Shown: positions 45,440 through 56,936 of the stretch, piece after piece
Layout: each line of letters opens with the position of its first letter
Numbering within the stretch: position 1 is the stretch's first letter
Source: Spirogloea muscicola
Lineage: Eukaryota; Streptophyta; Zygnematophyceae; Spirogloeales; Spirogloeaceae
Assembly: GCA_009602725.1 (NCBI GenBank)
Contig: WELB01000028.1
Location: forward strand, 735,923 to 799,922
Reading direction: 5' to 3'
DNA length: 64,000 nt
The notes under the pieces: model-generated
Told to the model about the DNA's origin: nothing
Databases searched by the model: none
The model's input: only the letters and a program-made list of their open reading frames with translations
Program-made: the position numbers and the translations under genes

Positions 45440-47697
45440 CTATTGCGGAGGGGGTTGCTGCCACTGCTGGACATACTGCACAGCAACACACGATGTTTGT
45501 CATGAGCATAGTCAACGGTGAGCGCAGCAAACGATCAAGTAGAAGTGCAAAGCTCTGCGCATGACAGGATGGACCATTGAGGAGCAAAGCTGATCATACA
45601 GGCAAGAGGGGAAGTGTACCTGCGGCTGCTGGTACATCATCTGCATTGGCATACCCGGTTGCCCAGCCATCACCTGATGTGACACATGTACATTACACGT
45701 GTATTAAGCGGGAGGATACTATTGCTTACAGCCTGAACCAATGCCCCAAGTAGTCAGAGAGCATCGACAAAGACAGGGTCATGCTTTCACACCGGAGGAT
45801 AGAGAGGATGGGACCGAGTTGCTGAGATTGAGTCATGCAAGCGTCTGGCTTTGTACCTGCGACCCGAGCTGCATGGTTGGAGCACCGGGCTGCTGCGGCA
45901 GGTAGTACACGGGGGTGTACGGCACATCATTGGCGCCGCCAACTGGCACTGGCCGCGGACCAACAATCTCCTCCTGTGGTGCCAACAGTCTCATGCGTGC
46001 GAGGTTACTATGGAGGTGACTGGGAGCATGGCAACCGGCCACTTCATACTTTAGGCCGAGACCATGTAGCATCTCTAGCAGCTACTCAGCTTCTAGCTGG
46101 CCAGCCCGCATGTCAAACGCTACGCCAAGCTGTGAGGTAGGATATATTGCAGGTACATGGCATGCCAGCTTGTCAAAACTGCTCTGGAAGCCCTGTCAAA
46201 ATGATGGCACCACAGATCATTTTGTCCTGTAACAAGGGCTCTGGACGCCTGGGACGGATGTGGGCAGGCCCACCTTGGGGTCATCCCGCGGAACAATGTC
46301 AACGAGGAAGTCAAAGATATCAGTCCGAGTGATGGCGGCGGCAATGTCATTCCGCTGCAGCGTGCGGCGCTTGTTCTCCTCTGTGTGTATCCACGACCGA
46401 AGCGTGAGCTCCAGGATGAACATCTCGCACGCCTTGGCAAAGAGCACGGGAGCCTCTGCACTGATCATCTGTAGGAACCGGCACGCCCGCCAGCCACAAC
46501 AAGCTCTATGATATCAGCAGGCTTAGATTGTGCACGGTACCAGAGGAGGACACATTGGTCAAGGGCGGCCACCAGAGCTGTACAATACTTTTCACAATGT
46601 GCAAATGATCAAGGAATGATAGCCAACTTCCTTCGCTCTCTGCAACACTTGGCTACGGAAATGGCTGCCAAGTGGGCCTCAGCTCTGGTTTAAGCAGAGC
46701 CGCCTGCATGCACAGAGCTTGAGCAAGAATTGCATCATCGTGAGGAGGTGTGCAATACAGGAACATACGCGGACGTCCTCATCTGACTTCATGATCTTCT
46801 TGATTCGGGCCAGCGGAAGCTGTTGACTCTTGAAGTCTGCAGCTGCAGACTCAAGACAGCACACAAGTGAAGTCGTCAAAGCACGTCATCAAGTACTTGT
46901 GTATTGTAGTCACCCTGCATTGGCAGGTCATGGCTCTGCTGCAATTGAGACAGGCTGGACCTCAGGAAGGTGTGCAGCTATAGGTGATGCGGCAGCCTTT
47001 GCAAGAGCAACCAGAGCCTCTGTCGTTGCTGGGACGCAGCTAGGGTGCTACAACTGTGAATTGTGCAAGGAGGAGCACGGCAGGTCGTGACACCGCATTT
47101 GCCTCTTCTGGTCGAGTCCGAGACTGAGGCCCGCAAGGCCAGAACTACAAAGGCGGGCGGGCTGAGGTTTTCTCACGGAGGGCGTGGCGTGGAGCGCCAT
47201 ACCTGTGCTTTGCTCCACCTCCTGCATCTGCTGCTGCCAGAAGAGCTGCATCTGCTGCCGCTGCTGCTGCTGGAGGTGCTGGTACTGCAACTGCTGCGCC
47301 TGCATCTGCATCTGCGGCGCCGGGTACTCGCCCTGCGCAGCAGCAGACACAAGCCGTGGCGGCAGCAGGGCCATCACTGCCCGGAGCTCCGCGGCTTTGA
47401 CTCAATCAACATGATGACGCTCCTAAGGCGAAGGGCTGGGCAAGGCCTACTGGCAATGGCAGCTCGAGAGTGTCACGTCCGATGCGGCCATGGACGACAC
47501 TGAGCGCCGGAGCCTGTTAGCGGCTGGCCGCGCACCTGGCCGTCGGGGTAGACGCCCTGGCCCGCCTGCGCGCCCTGCTGCCCGTACGGCGCCTGCTGCA
47601 TGCCGCCGCCGTAGGGCGACTGCCCCTGCATCATCATGCCCTGCCCCGGCGCGGACTGCGCCTGCTGCGCCGCCGCCTGCTGCGCCTGCTGGTCCAT
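45440..47697 (-). CDS. NFYC: Nuclear transcription factor Y subunit C (NF-YC)
   Basis: Histone-fold subunit of the CCAAT-binding NF-Y complex: pairs with NF-YB, and the dimer recruits NF-YA or CONSTANS-type proteins. Seven exons close in frame to 253 aa: 47536-47697, 47203-47332, 46769-46836, 46274-46468, 45857-45973, 45620-45673 and 45440-45475. The N-terminus is glutamine-rich ([14 protein letters not shown]; then Q/M-rich to [20 protein letters not shown]). The histone fold is textbook: [72 protein letters not shown] and VDIVPRD. The C-terminus is proline/glutamine-rich and ends [10 protein letters not shown]. The ATG at 47697 begins the conserved Q-rich start. Divergent from EDRF1, 393 bases away, so they may share a promoter. 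Confidence 0.96.
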
Positions 47698-48090
<393 letters not shown>

Positions 48091-51000
48091 ATGGAGGACG
48101 CCAAGGTGGCCTGCCTGCCGCTCACGCGGCCGCCGCAGCAGAGCCTCGTCATCGGCTCCCTCCCCATCCCCGTCGACCCCGCGCTGCTCTCGCAGCAGTC
48201 GCCCGCCTGCGGGGCCTCCGCCGCCACCGTCCTGCTGGACAGGTTCCTGTTCAACTCGTCCTGCTTGCGCCGCTCTCTCTTCGAGCCTGAGCTACACGAT
48301 CCTGTTCAGAACGCGAATTGTGACCTGCTCTCGAGCCGGTTATGTTCACATGTGTCTGCCGTCTCGATTTATTGCTCCTACTCTCCTATATGCCGGTGTT
48401 ACCTCAGCTCGGGCCACCTCGATTTGCCCGCCAAAAGGCCACTTCGTGCAAGACTCCTGCGAGCAGAAACATGTGGCATTAGTCAGACACGAGCTGAATA
48501 AGCTGAGACGGTCTGTATAATTTCCACCAGGCCCTGCGCATCAAATGACGGCCTCCTCCCAGATGGTGCGGAGTTGAAAGCACCACCACAAGCCTACCCA
48601 CTCTTTGAGGATCGATGTTCCGCAGCTTTCGATAAGGCTGCTGGAGGTCAGTGGTGCTCGGCACAACGTAATTAACACTGTAAACAGAATATTCACCTGA
48701 CTTGGTAAAAGTGAACCCTCTTGCAGCTCTATGGAAACGTGTTGCCCACTGGTTTGCTTGCACCGTGGACTGCAAAGTATATAGCTATGAAGAGCCTGAG
48801 GAATGCGAGGCTTCCATGTGTCATGATTTGGGGCTCAGGTCCTTCACTTGGCTCTTGGGGCGGCGGCTACTTTCAGAAGGCACTTGCTCGCAAGGGGGAG
48901 GCGCTTGCTGTCACGGGCTTGGCCGCATATGGGAGCGACATGGACGTGATTGCTCCCGCAGACCTCCTGAAGCATATCTTCAAGGTGCCATACTGCAAGG
49001 CCAGGCTCTCCGTGGGCGTCCACCGTGTGGGGCGGACTTTGGTCCTCAACAGTGGGTCTGTTTTCAAGCTCTTCCAAGAACCTGCCGGACAATGCACTCG
49101 TCACAGCATAGTGGCTTATATCCTCGTGGGGACTCAAAGATGCTCTTGTACCGTAAATGCAGGAAATCTAAGAGAAAGTATTGTTGCCTGCAGGCCAGAA
49201 GCCTGTCAGAGTAATTTGAGAGAAAAGCCACGTCATTTCAAGGCCATGGAGAAGGTGTTCTTCTCTTGGTTTGCCATGCAGTCTAGGCTGAGTTTGGAAG
49301 ATGAAACAGCTGGCGCCACTGCTACATCAGACTCTGCGACCAAGAAACTGGGCCATAAGGGTGGCCCTTGTGAGAGCACAGCTCAGGATACTACAGACAA
49401 GGTTGAGGTGCATCACGTGGCAGGCGCATCAGCTGAACAAGGCAATAGGAACCAGCAGATGCACAGCTTTACAAGCATGCTGTCTGACCTCCAGAGTGTG
49501 CAAGCAAAGCAGGGAGGAGGAAGGCCGCGCAGCAGTGCTTCTGCTTCAACCTGCTGCAAAGTTCCTGCAAATATTCAGGGTGAAAGTCCTAAAAAGAACA
49601 TGGACAGCAGTGAAAGCCAAGGAAGGCCCGAGCTCGAAGGCTTCTTGCGCATAATCTTCTGGCAGTTCCGTCACCTTAGGATGCTGGTCGGAAGCGACGT
49701 CCTGCTATTTAGTAGCAGGGATCACTCGGCCATCAGCCTCCATCTGATGGAGATTGGAGCGAAGGTGAGATGGTGTGTCTCTTTGCCTTCTTGCTCATGC
49801 TCCGCAGGTGTTTAAATCTTCTATCTTTTGAGTATCCGGTGAGCCGTCATGATGACGCATGTCATTGTTCTGCAAATATACGGCTCCACAGACTTCGTCA
49901 TTAAGGTGGTCGTCTGACAGGTATTCGTGGGCGACAGGTTACTCCCCTTATGTGGCTGGATGCATGGCTGGATAACATAATGGCGTGCGTATCGGAGCTG
50001 GCAATCTGCTATCATGAAGATGGTGTTGTTCAGACCTTTGAACTCCTCAAGACGGACGAAATATACCTGTTAAAGGGCCTTTCTGAAGATGGCACAACCT
50101 TTTTCCATCCCCACATCGTACAGGAGAATGCTCTCTCGGTCTTCACATTCTTGCAGACCAACTGCACAAGTGACCCTGGCAGCTATTGGGTAAGGGACAA
50201 CAAATCGTTTGCTGCCAAGGGTATGACTTACAGGGGTTAAGGCACATGCTGTGTACCTGTTCAGAAGGGTTTGTGAGTCTGGTTGATAGGAGCAAGTATT
50301 CATCAGCAGCTTTGAAAGGACAGGATTGGGGCGAGGTCAGTGCCACTACAGTTGAGGCGCAGATGCATATGCCTCATAAGCAGTTCAATTACAATCTCAA
50401 TTTTGCTACATTCAGTGGTCTGAGCTGTTCAAGGTACTCACTAGTACATCTTTTCTTGTGGATGTGACCACAGCTCTTCAAAAAGGCTGATGATGATGTC
50501 ATACAGTTGTTCGATTTGTCTGTCCTGGCCAAGGCTGCCACTTCGAGTCCTACAGCCAGCAGATGGCCATTGCCGAGCAGCACAAACGGCAGAGGCGACC
50601 TATCTTTACCTCTTGCTATGTTACTGTACCGTCTTGCACTACTCCTCTCCAGCTCCCAGGTACCTAGGCCTTCTTAGGATTCATGGGTTGATGAAGCATC
50701 GTAGTATCTCTTCGCGGCAGTCGATGTAGGCGTTCTATGTGGTGAAGATGGTGTACTGGACCATATAAGTTGATCACGATTCACAAGAGGGGATGCTCTC
50801 AGCTCTCAAACATCATGGACCTGTAGTCATCTTAATTCGGCTTCTTCCTTGCCTGCCAGAATCAAGCAGAGCGGAAGAAGTGCGGGTCGTGGTTTGTGAA
50901 GAGTCTGCTGCTTATTGGCGAGCACGACCATCCGGTAGGAGCACAAAAACTGCCTCCTTTACTTATCGCCCAAGATGGTATCGCTCAGTCGTACTCGTGC

Positions 51001-54000
51001 ATGATACCAACACGTGATGGATACAGATGGTATACTAGCACTTACTCTCATTTCATGAATAGCTCACTGGTGAAGTTAACACTTGAACACAAGCTCTCAC
51101 ACTCACACTGCAATCTGCTGCATTGACAGGGCGTACGGGCTTTTGCTCATGAGCAAGTTGCACGACTGCTGCTAATATGGCGCAGTCAATGCATCGGTTG
51201 GATCGATGAAGCCACTTTCCTGGAGTCAGCTAAAGCCATGGCACTATCACAACCTTCCAATGCAGAGACGTTGCAGGAGCTATCCGCGCTTTCATCCAGG
51301 GCAAGTGACCAAACTGAGCCTGGCTGTCAAGCGTTGAGGGGCGGAAATGCACATCATACTGATGCAGCAGATCTGCTGCTGTCTGGCCCTCTTCAAGAAG
51401 TGGCTTCGCCTCACCAGCTTTCATGTATTCCTGAATTGACTTCATCGAGCCAGCCCTGGAGTGCTGCTCAGGATGATAGTGCCAGCAACGAAGAAATAGT
51501 ATCAGTCGACGTGGATGGGGACAGGCATCACTTGACAGACAAATTGAAAAGTGAGAGGGACAAAGTCCAGCCATGCACAACCGAAGCTCTTTCTACTGCC
51601 AGGGATGACTCATGTGAGCAAGTCGCTGCTCGCCTCTCCGCTGTGCACCACATATCACAGGCTATCAAGGCCTTGCGATGGCAGCGTCACCTTCTTGTGG
51701 ACAACCAGCAGAATATCGAGAAGGCTCAATGCCGCACAGCTAAGCGCCACGAGCTGCCAGTATGCGTGTGCGGCGAGCCTGCCTGCTTGCCATTCAGCTC
51801 AGATCCGCTCAATTGCCTCCTTGCTGGTGACAAGAAGCTCGGGGAGCTCATCATGCTCCTGGGCGAGTCGTACCTTGCGCTTGCCGAGGCCTACAAGGAC
51901 GCCCGCGAGCTACTGAAGGCACTCAGAGCTGCCGAGCTGGCTGGGCTTGTCTGTGACTCCCTGCAAGAGAAGCTCTCTGAAAAGAGGGCAGCTGAGCTGA
52001 AGTTTGAGAGCTCAGCTGATCGTGGCTTCTCAGTGCTCGGCCACCAAGTAGCGGTGAGTAATGTCAAGCAGGGCCCCTTCTGGCACAAGCTGTGGGCTCT
52101 TGTTGGGGACCTGTATGTTGAGATAACGAGGGACGCTGCCGAGGCACCCACCCAGCAAGAGGACGTGACCGAGCTGAGCATCCCCAACCACGTGGTGAGG
52201 GAGGTGAAGCGGCTGAGGAAGAAAGCTGGTCAGGTCAGTACTTTGACTTGCAACTTGCCACCTTCGTGCCAAGTGTTGAGAGACTCGACGGCATGCTAGT
52301 GTACAAGGCAGCGAAGGACTTGTTAGCAAGATATGCTACTGCCGCATGGGGCATGCACTTACTGCATCCCCTTGGCGGGCAGGAAAGGAGCACGTGCAGC
52401 AGCTGCAGAGAGGTATCCTGCAGCTGCCTCAGTGACAGAGCCAGCAGTGGCAACAGCGCTAGCAGCAGCATGGAGAGCCCCACGGCTGGTGGTGGCATCT
52501 CACGGGCCAGGCGTGGCCAGAAGCGAGTGGATAAGGAGATCAAGCAGAGAAGCGATGGCCGCAGGCGCTCAACTGCTGATGACTTGCCAGATGGTCAAGA
52601 GACACAAGCAAGTGACATGCCAAGCTCAGAAGCTCAGGGGCTTTCTGCCAGCAGCAGTACAGCTATAAGAGAGGAAGCTTGTGAATCTGCTGCTGGAGCA
52701 TTGACAGATGTTCAGAGGCGTCCAGGGGTCTGCGTGCTTGGAGTAGGCCTCCCCTCCAGTAACGAACCAGATGCCTGCAGCAGTCTTGCTGCTGACAGTA
52801 ATGGGATGTCGCACTGTGGAACCCAAGAGCGAGCAGAAAGAATTCCCGCGAGCACGTCAAGTGCCACGGCAGAACAGCAGCAAGCAGTGAGTTGCTTCGG
52901 GCGCCCTGTGACTGCAAGTTGGAAGATCAACTTTGCAGCGGCGGCGAGCTGCTACGCAGCATCGGCGGCCGCTCTTGGTGAAGAAGCTGAGGCCAAAGAG
53001 GAGCGCAAGGCAGCACTCCGAAAGGAGGGCTGGGCAAGTAATGAGCTGGGGCGGCGATATCTGGCATGCAATCAGAGCGAGTTGGCTGAGGCAGCATTTG
53101 AGGCGGCTGCTCTGACTTTTAAGAAGGTCGGTGATGGAGCCAATGTTGCACTGATCTTCTGCAACATGGGGCATGGGAGGAGAGCAGCTGCAGAGGCTCT
53201 GGTTGCTGCTGCCGCTGCTGCAAGCAGGGCGTCCGAAACTTTGAGCGCAGTTCAAGAAGCAAGCTTGAGAAGTGCAGCTTCTTCCAATGAGGCCCGGCAG
53301 TTGTACATGGAAGCTTTGGCCTTCTACTCTGCTGCGCAGGCGGAGGTACATGTGAAGAAGGAGGGGCAGCACGCTGGCTCCACTGGTGTCTGGAGAGAGG
53401 CTCACATGCAGTATGCGCATACGTATCTCTGCCTCGGAATGTTACTTGCACGGCAAGAGCTGGATCCTGGACCAGATACTCAGAATGCAGTGTTCAGGGC
53501 AGATTTGACAGAGTCTGGTAGACAGGGTTTACATGTCAGGTGGAAGAGCATGCAAGGTCAGGTGCCGGAGAGGGTATCAACGGCAGATGAAGCTTTTGCC
53601 AGTGCAATATTGCGTTATAAAGGGGTCGGGGCCACTGGCGACCAGGAGGTTGCATACGCGCAGTACCTCCTGGCCTGCTATCACAGGGACAAGGCTGTCT
53701 CAGCGCTTGTGCATGCCAAGAAGGCGCCCAGGCAGCAGCCAGTATCTAGCAGGCCCAGGACTAGCATGTCTGACTTGGATCGGGTGCACAAGTCTGCAGC
53801 ACTAGCTGATACTTCCTGGCAGGAGGCGCTGAAGTACTACAAGCCCGAGAAGTACCCAGACTTCTTTGTTGACATTGTGATTGAGAGAGCAGATCTACTT
53901 CTGAAGGCCTACTCCGAGTCAGACCAACAAAAGGTAGTTAATCTGCCTTGCTTCCAATCTGTTATCTGTTGCGCTGCCTCATTGGCACTCCAGGTTTATT

Positions 54001-54402
54001 ATTTGCAGGCTTTGACCACGTACTCTGTACCACGTACTCTGCTTCTGAGCTTCTGTCCTGCTCGTGTTGTCTTTTCAGGCACATGGGGCAGCCTTTCGTC
54101 AGCTGCTGGATACGAGGAGGGCTTTGGCGGTCAGACTTGCACCAGATGGCTCATCCAAGGGCTTTGCAGAAGGTCTTTCAGTCAATGTCCTCAAGCGATT
54201 ATTGATGAGACTGCAGAGCCTGCTGAAGGACATGCTGGGTGCCGCTTTGAAAATCTCTGAAGCACGCGGTCCGGCGCAAAGTCAAGCTTTGCCAAAGGAG
54301 CAGGCGAAGGATCTCAAGCGGCTGAGGGAGATGTACAGGCAGGCATTGTCAGCAACCGAGCAGCATGAGCTAGCCAGCCTTCTTGAGGCCTGGACATTCT
54401 AG
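48091..54402 (+). CDS. EDRF1: Erythroid differentiation-related factor 1-like protein (EDRF1)
   Basis: Large conserved protein with TPR-like helices. In animals EDRF1 affects GATA1 activity and globin expression; its plant role is unknown. Secure exons with matching phases: 49938-50189, 50474-50659, 50860-50934, 51130-52233, 52383-53933 and 54079-54402. Family blocks: CLPLTRPPQQ and IGSLPIPVD (exon 1, 48091-48242), KGEALAVTGLAAYGSDMDVI, ADLLKHIFKVPYCKARLSVG, VHRVGRTLVLNSG, IIFWQFRHLRMLVGSD, VTPLMWLDAWLDNIMACV, SELAICYHEDGVVQTFELLK, DVIQLFDLSV, GVRAFAHEQVARLLL, CSSCREVSCSCLSDRASSG, EEERKAA-type helices, EALKYYKPEKYPDFFVDI and ELASLLEAWTF-stop. Exon limits between 48243 and 49764 are not resolved: the first exon ends in phase 2, and the middle one or two exons could not be fixed. 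Confidence 0.93.
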
Positions 54403-54663
54403 GCCTTTGCAGGCATGTACATAAGATTCTTTTTATGCACGGAACTTGCATGCCATACGAGTTTGTACACATTGCATCTCTCAGGTTTGTAACAAGGAGA
54501 GAGGTACTGACAAAGTGAAATCAAACTTACCTTCTGACAGCCTCGAATCACCAACACCCGTAAATATGTAGCACTTATCAGCAAGCTCGGCTTCTTCTTC
54601 TTTGCACTTGAAGCTGCAGCTCAGAGGAGTGAATGTGTGCTGTAAGCATAGCATCTGAGCAGC
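54403..54663 (+). other. EDRF1 3' flank
   Basis: Downstream of the stop; presumed 3' UTR, ending where LINE sequence begins. Nothing else seen. Confidence 0.45.
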
Positions 54664-55110
54664 ATGAAGAGGGCGGATATGTTCTTCCCTCTTGCTGTTG
54701 ATATTCACGGGGCGTTTGGTGCTCGGTGGCTCGAGCTCCTCCACAGGCTCTCGCGCAGCCCTGTGTCCCGCTGTTACCACAGGAGCAGGCTGACTTCAAA
54801 GCAGCAGGCTCTCTCGCTCAGGAGTATCACATGCGCCTGTCTGTCTTGCTGCAGCGGTCATCAGCACGCGCGTTGCATCTGCGTGCTGGTGGCTCATTGG
54901 CTGCAGCCTCTGGTTCTTGGGGGACCTGCTACCCGGAGACTAGTTTCTCCGACCTGCGGCTGTTCAATAGAGGTCAATGAGTGCCTCGTGGCCACTTGAT
55001 TCACTGTGTGCTTTAGCGCTTTCTCTGGCCCCTTCGAACTTTGTTGCTTTGTCTGGGCTGGCCTCCCACAGCCATTGCCCTCTACTGGATGTCTCTTCTT
55101 CTGATATTAT
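54664..55110 (+). mobile_element. LINE 3' end, coding to UTR
   Basis: Encodes R-A-D-M-F-F-P-L-A-V-D-I-H-G-A-F-G-A-R-W-L-E-L-L-H, then HMRLSVLLQRSSARALHLRA and S-D-L-R-L-F-N-R-G-Q-stop near 54978. The 3' UTR follows (GTGTGCTTTAGCGC, GGCTGGCC..CAGCCATTGCCCTCTACTGGA) to about 55090. It is the best preserved short copy and defines the coding-to-UTR junction. At least one frame change is present. Confidence 0.85.
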
Positions 55111-55889
55111 TAAAGGCAAGATTGCCACAAGGGAGGGAGTACCCCACAGATTAAAGTCAACAGGCAATCTTATTGCTTGCCTCCTGTCTCAGCTTTTGAG
55201 ATGCTGACTTGCTAAGCTTCGTACTGAATTGTATCCGCTCTTTGCTGCTGTGCCCATCTGAGACTTCCACCCACGGGCAATTCCCACAGCTGCCACCATC
55301 TGCTGCTGCTTTCAGCCGCTGCCCGGCCAACCGTGTTGGCCAGGCACGATGAGGAAGCACAGCGGATGTTGAGGGGTCACGCGATGCGGGTCATTGCTGA
55401 TGCCGCCAACTAGCAGCACAAGCCGCAAACGTGGAGCCTGGGCAGGCGGGCGCGCGAGCCGATGAGCAAATGAGCTCGGAGGCAGGAGCTGAGGATTTTG
55501 GAAAGACCATCTTCTGACAAAAGCTCAATGCGGCTCAAAATATATGTTGACTGATGAGGGCCAGACTTTGGAAGCAATCCTACATACGTAGGCCGCCTGC
55601 TGCTATGCTGACCCGCTCAGTAGCCGCTCAGCAGCTGGCAAGGAGACCGCTGCTGACATTTTTGGGTTCGGCTCTGAAAGCCAGCCAGGTTGTGGCTGTT
55701 GATTTGTAAGGTTTTGAGGTGAAAGCCACTTGCTTTGCCAAGTGGTTTGCATTTCCGGCCCCTTTGGACCCTGTCATGCTGCGATGACCTGGCCTTCGAC
55801 TCCTAATAGCCAAATGCCCCTTTGCTATAATTTCTCTTATTCATCTTCTAATTGCATACAGGAAGCATCTGAAGAAACAGGGCGCTTCC
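55111..55889. other. Intergenic, no gene recognised
   Basis: No recognisable coding homology. GACCCGCTCAGTAGCCGCTCAGCAG near 55610 resembles LINE end sequence but is too short to assign. Confidence 0.35.
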
Positions 55890-56900
55890 CTGGCCCCTTC
55901 TCGTCCTTTGTTCATTCTTTTTTGGGCTGGCTTTGTCCAGCCCTATCCTCAATGGGCGAGCCCATCTTCTTTATTAGTACCCCCCGTCTCAGCAATAGGA
56001 CGTCAGATGAGCAAGAAGGAAGTACGGTGTGACCTGCAGCTCTTGCCTCACGTGGCCAGTCTCGCATGCCACGCGGCGCCTCGGGCGGCCCGCCTTGTCG
56101 GGGGACGTACGCCCGGGAGCGAAGGTGACAGACGGGGGCCCGTCCACGGTCAAAACGACGTCGAGACGGCATGTCTGTGAGGCTAGATTTGGCCTCCCTT
56201 TCCATTTCATGCTCATCGCGCGGCTTCTCTCAACTGGTTTCGACATCAATCGCGGTACTTGCATCGCTGTGTGATCCAGCACTTTACCCGCCCCTTCGGA
56301 CCTTGCCCATCTCTTCTGGGCTCGCAATCTTCTGCTCCTTTCATTCTGGGCTGGCCTCTCACAGCCACCGCCCTCTCCTGGAAGCGTCTTTCTTCTTTCA
56401 TTTCTTGCTTAATCAGCCCTCCCCCCTTCACTGACAGATCTTACACTTTCCTCTGGGCTGGCCTCTCACAGCTATTGCCTCACACTCGAAGAGCTGTTGC
56501 TTTTTACCAAATCCCACCAGTACTACAAGGAAAAGAAAGTAAGCTCCTTCAAAGCCCTCTCAGGCTTTGAAGGAGCTTTGTTTCGGGCTGGCTTTTCACA
56601 GCCCTTGCCCCCATTGGGAGAGCCACTTTCTTTCTTGAGAGGGCGCGCTGTGCGCATGGGATGGAACGAGAGGCCAAAACAAGCCACCACTACTACGAGG
56701 AGGAAGATCATTCCTTTACTGCACTACTTTCGAACCTTGTCAATCCTTTTCGGGCTGGCTTTTCACGGCCCTTGCCCCCATTGGGAGTGCCACTTCTTTC
56801 GGGCTGGCTTCTCGCAGCCCTTGCCCCCAATTGGGAGAGCCACTTCTTTACTGCAGCTTGACCGGCGGGGCCGATCGGGGCCCCCGGGGCGGGCCCCCTC
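55890..56900 (+). mobile_element. Row of LINE 3' UTR fragments upstream of the lipase gene
   Basis: Copies of the GGGCTGG...CAGCCC core occur at about 55920-55965, 56340-56385, 56450-56480, 56580-56620, 56745-56790 and 56800-56845. The last lies about 90 bases before the lipase start codon. A perfect 16-base palindrome sits at 56541-56578. Confidence 0.65.
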
Positions 56901-56936
56901 ACTCCCCGATCGGGCGTCCCGGGGCTCCGGCCCGCC

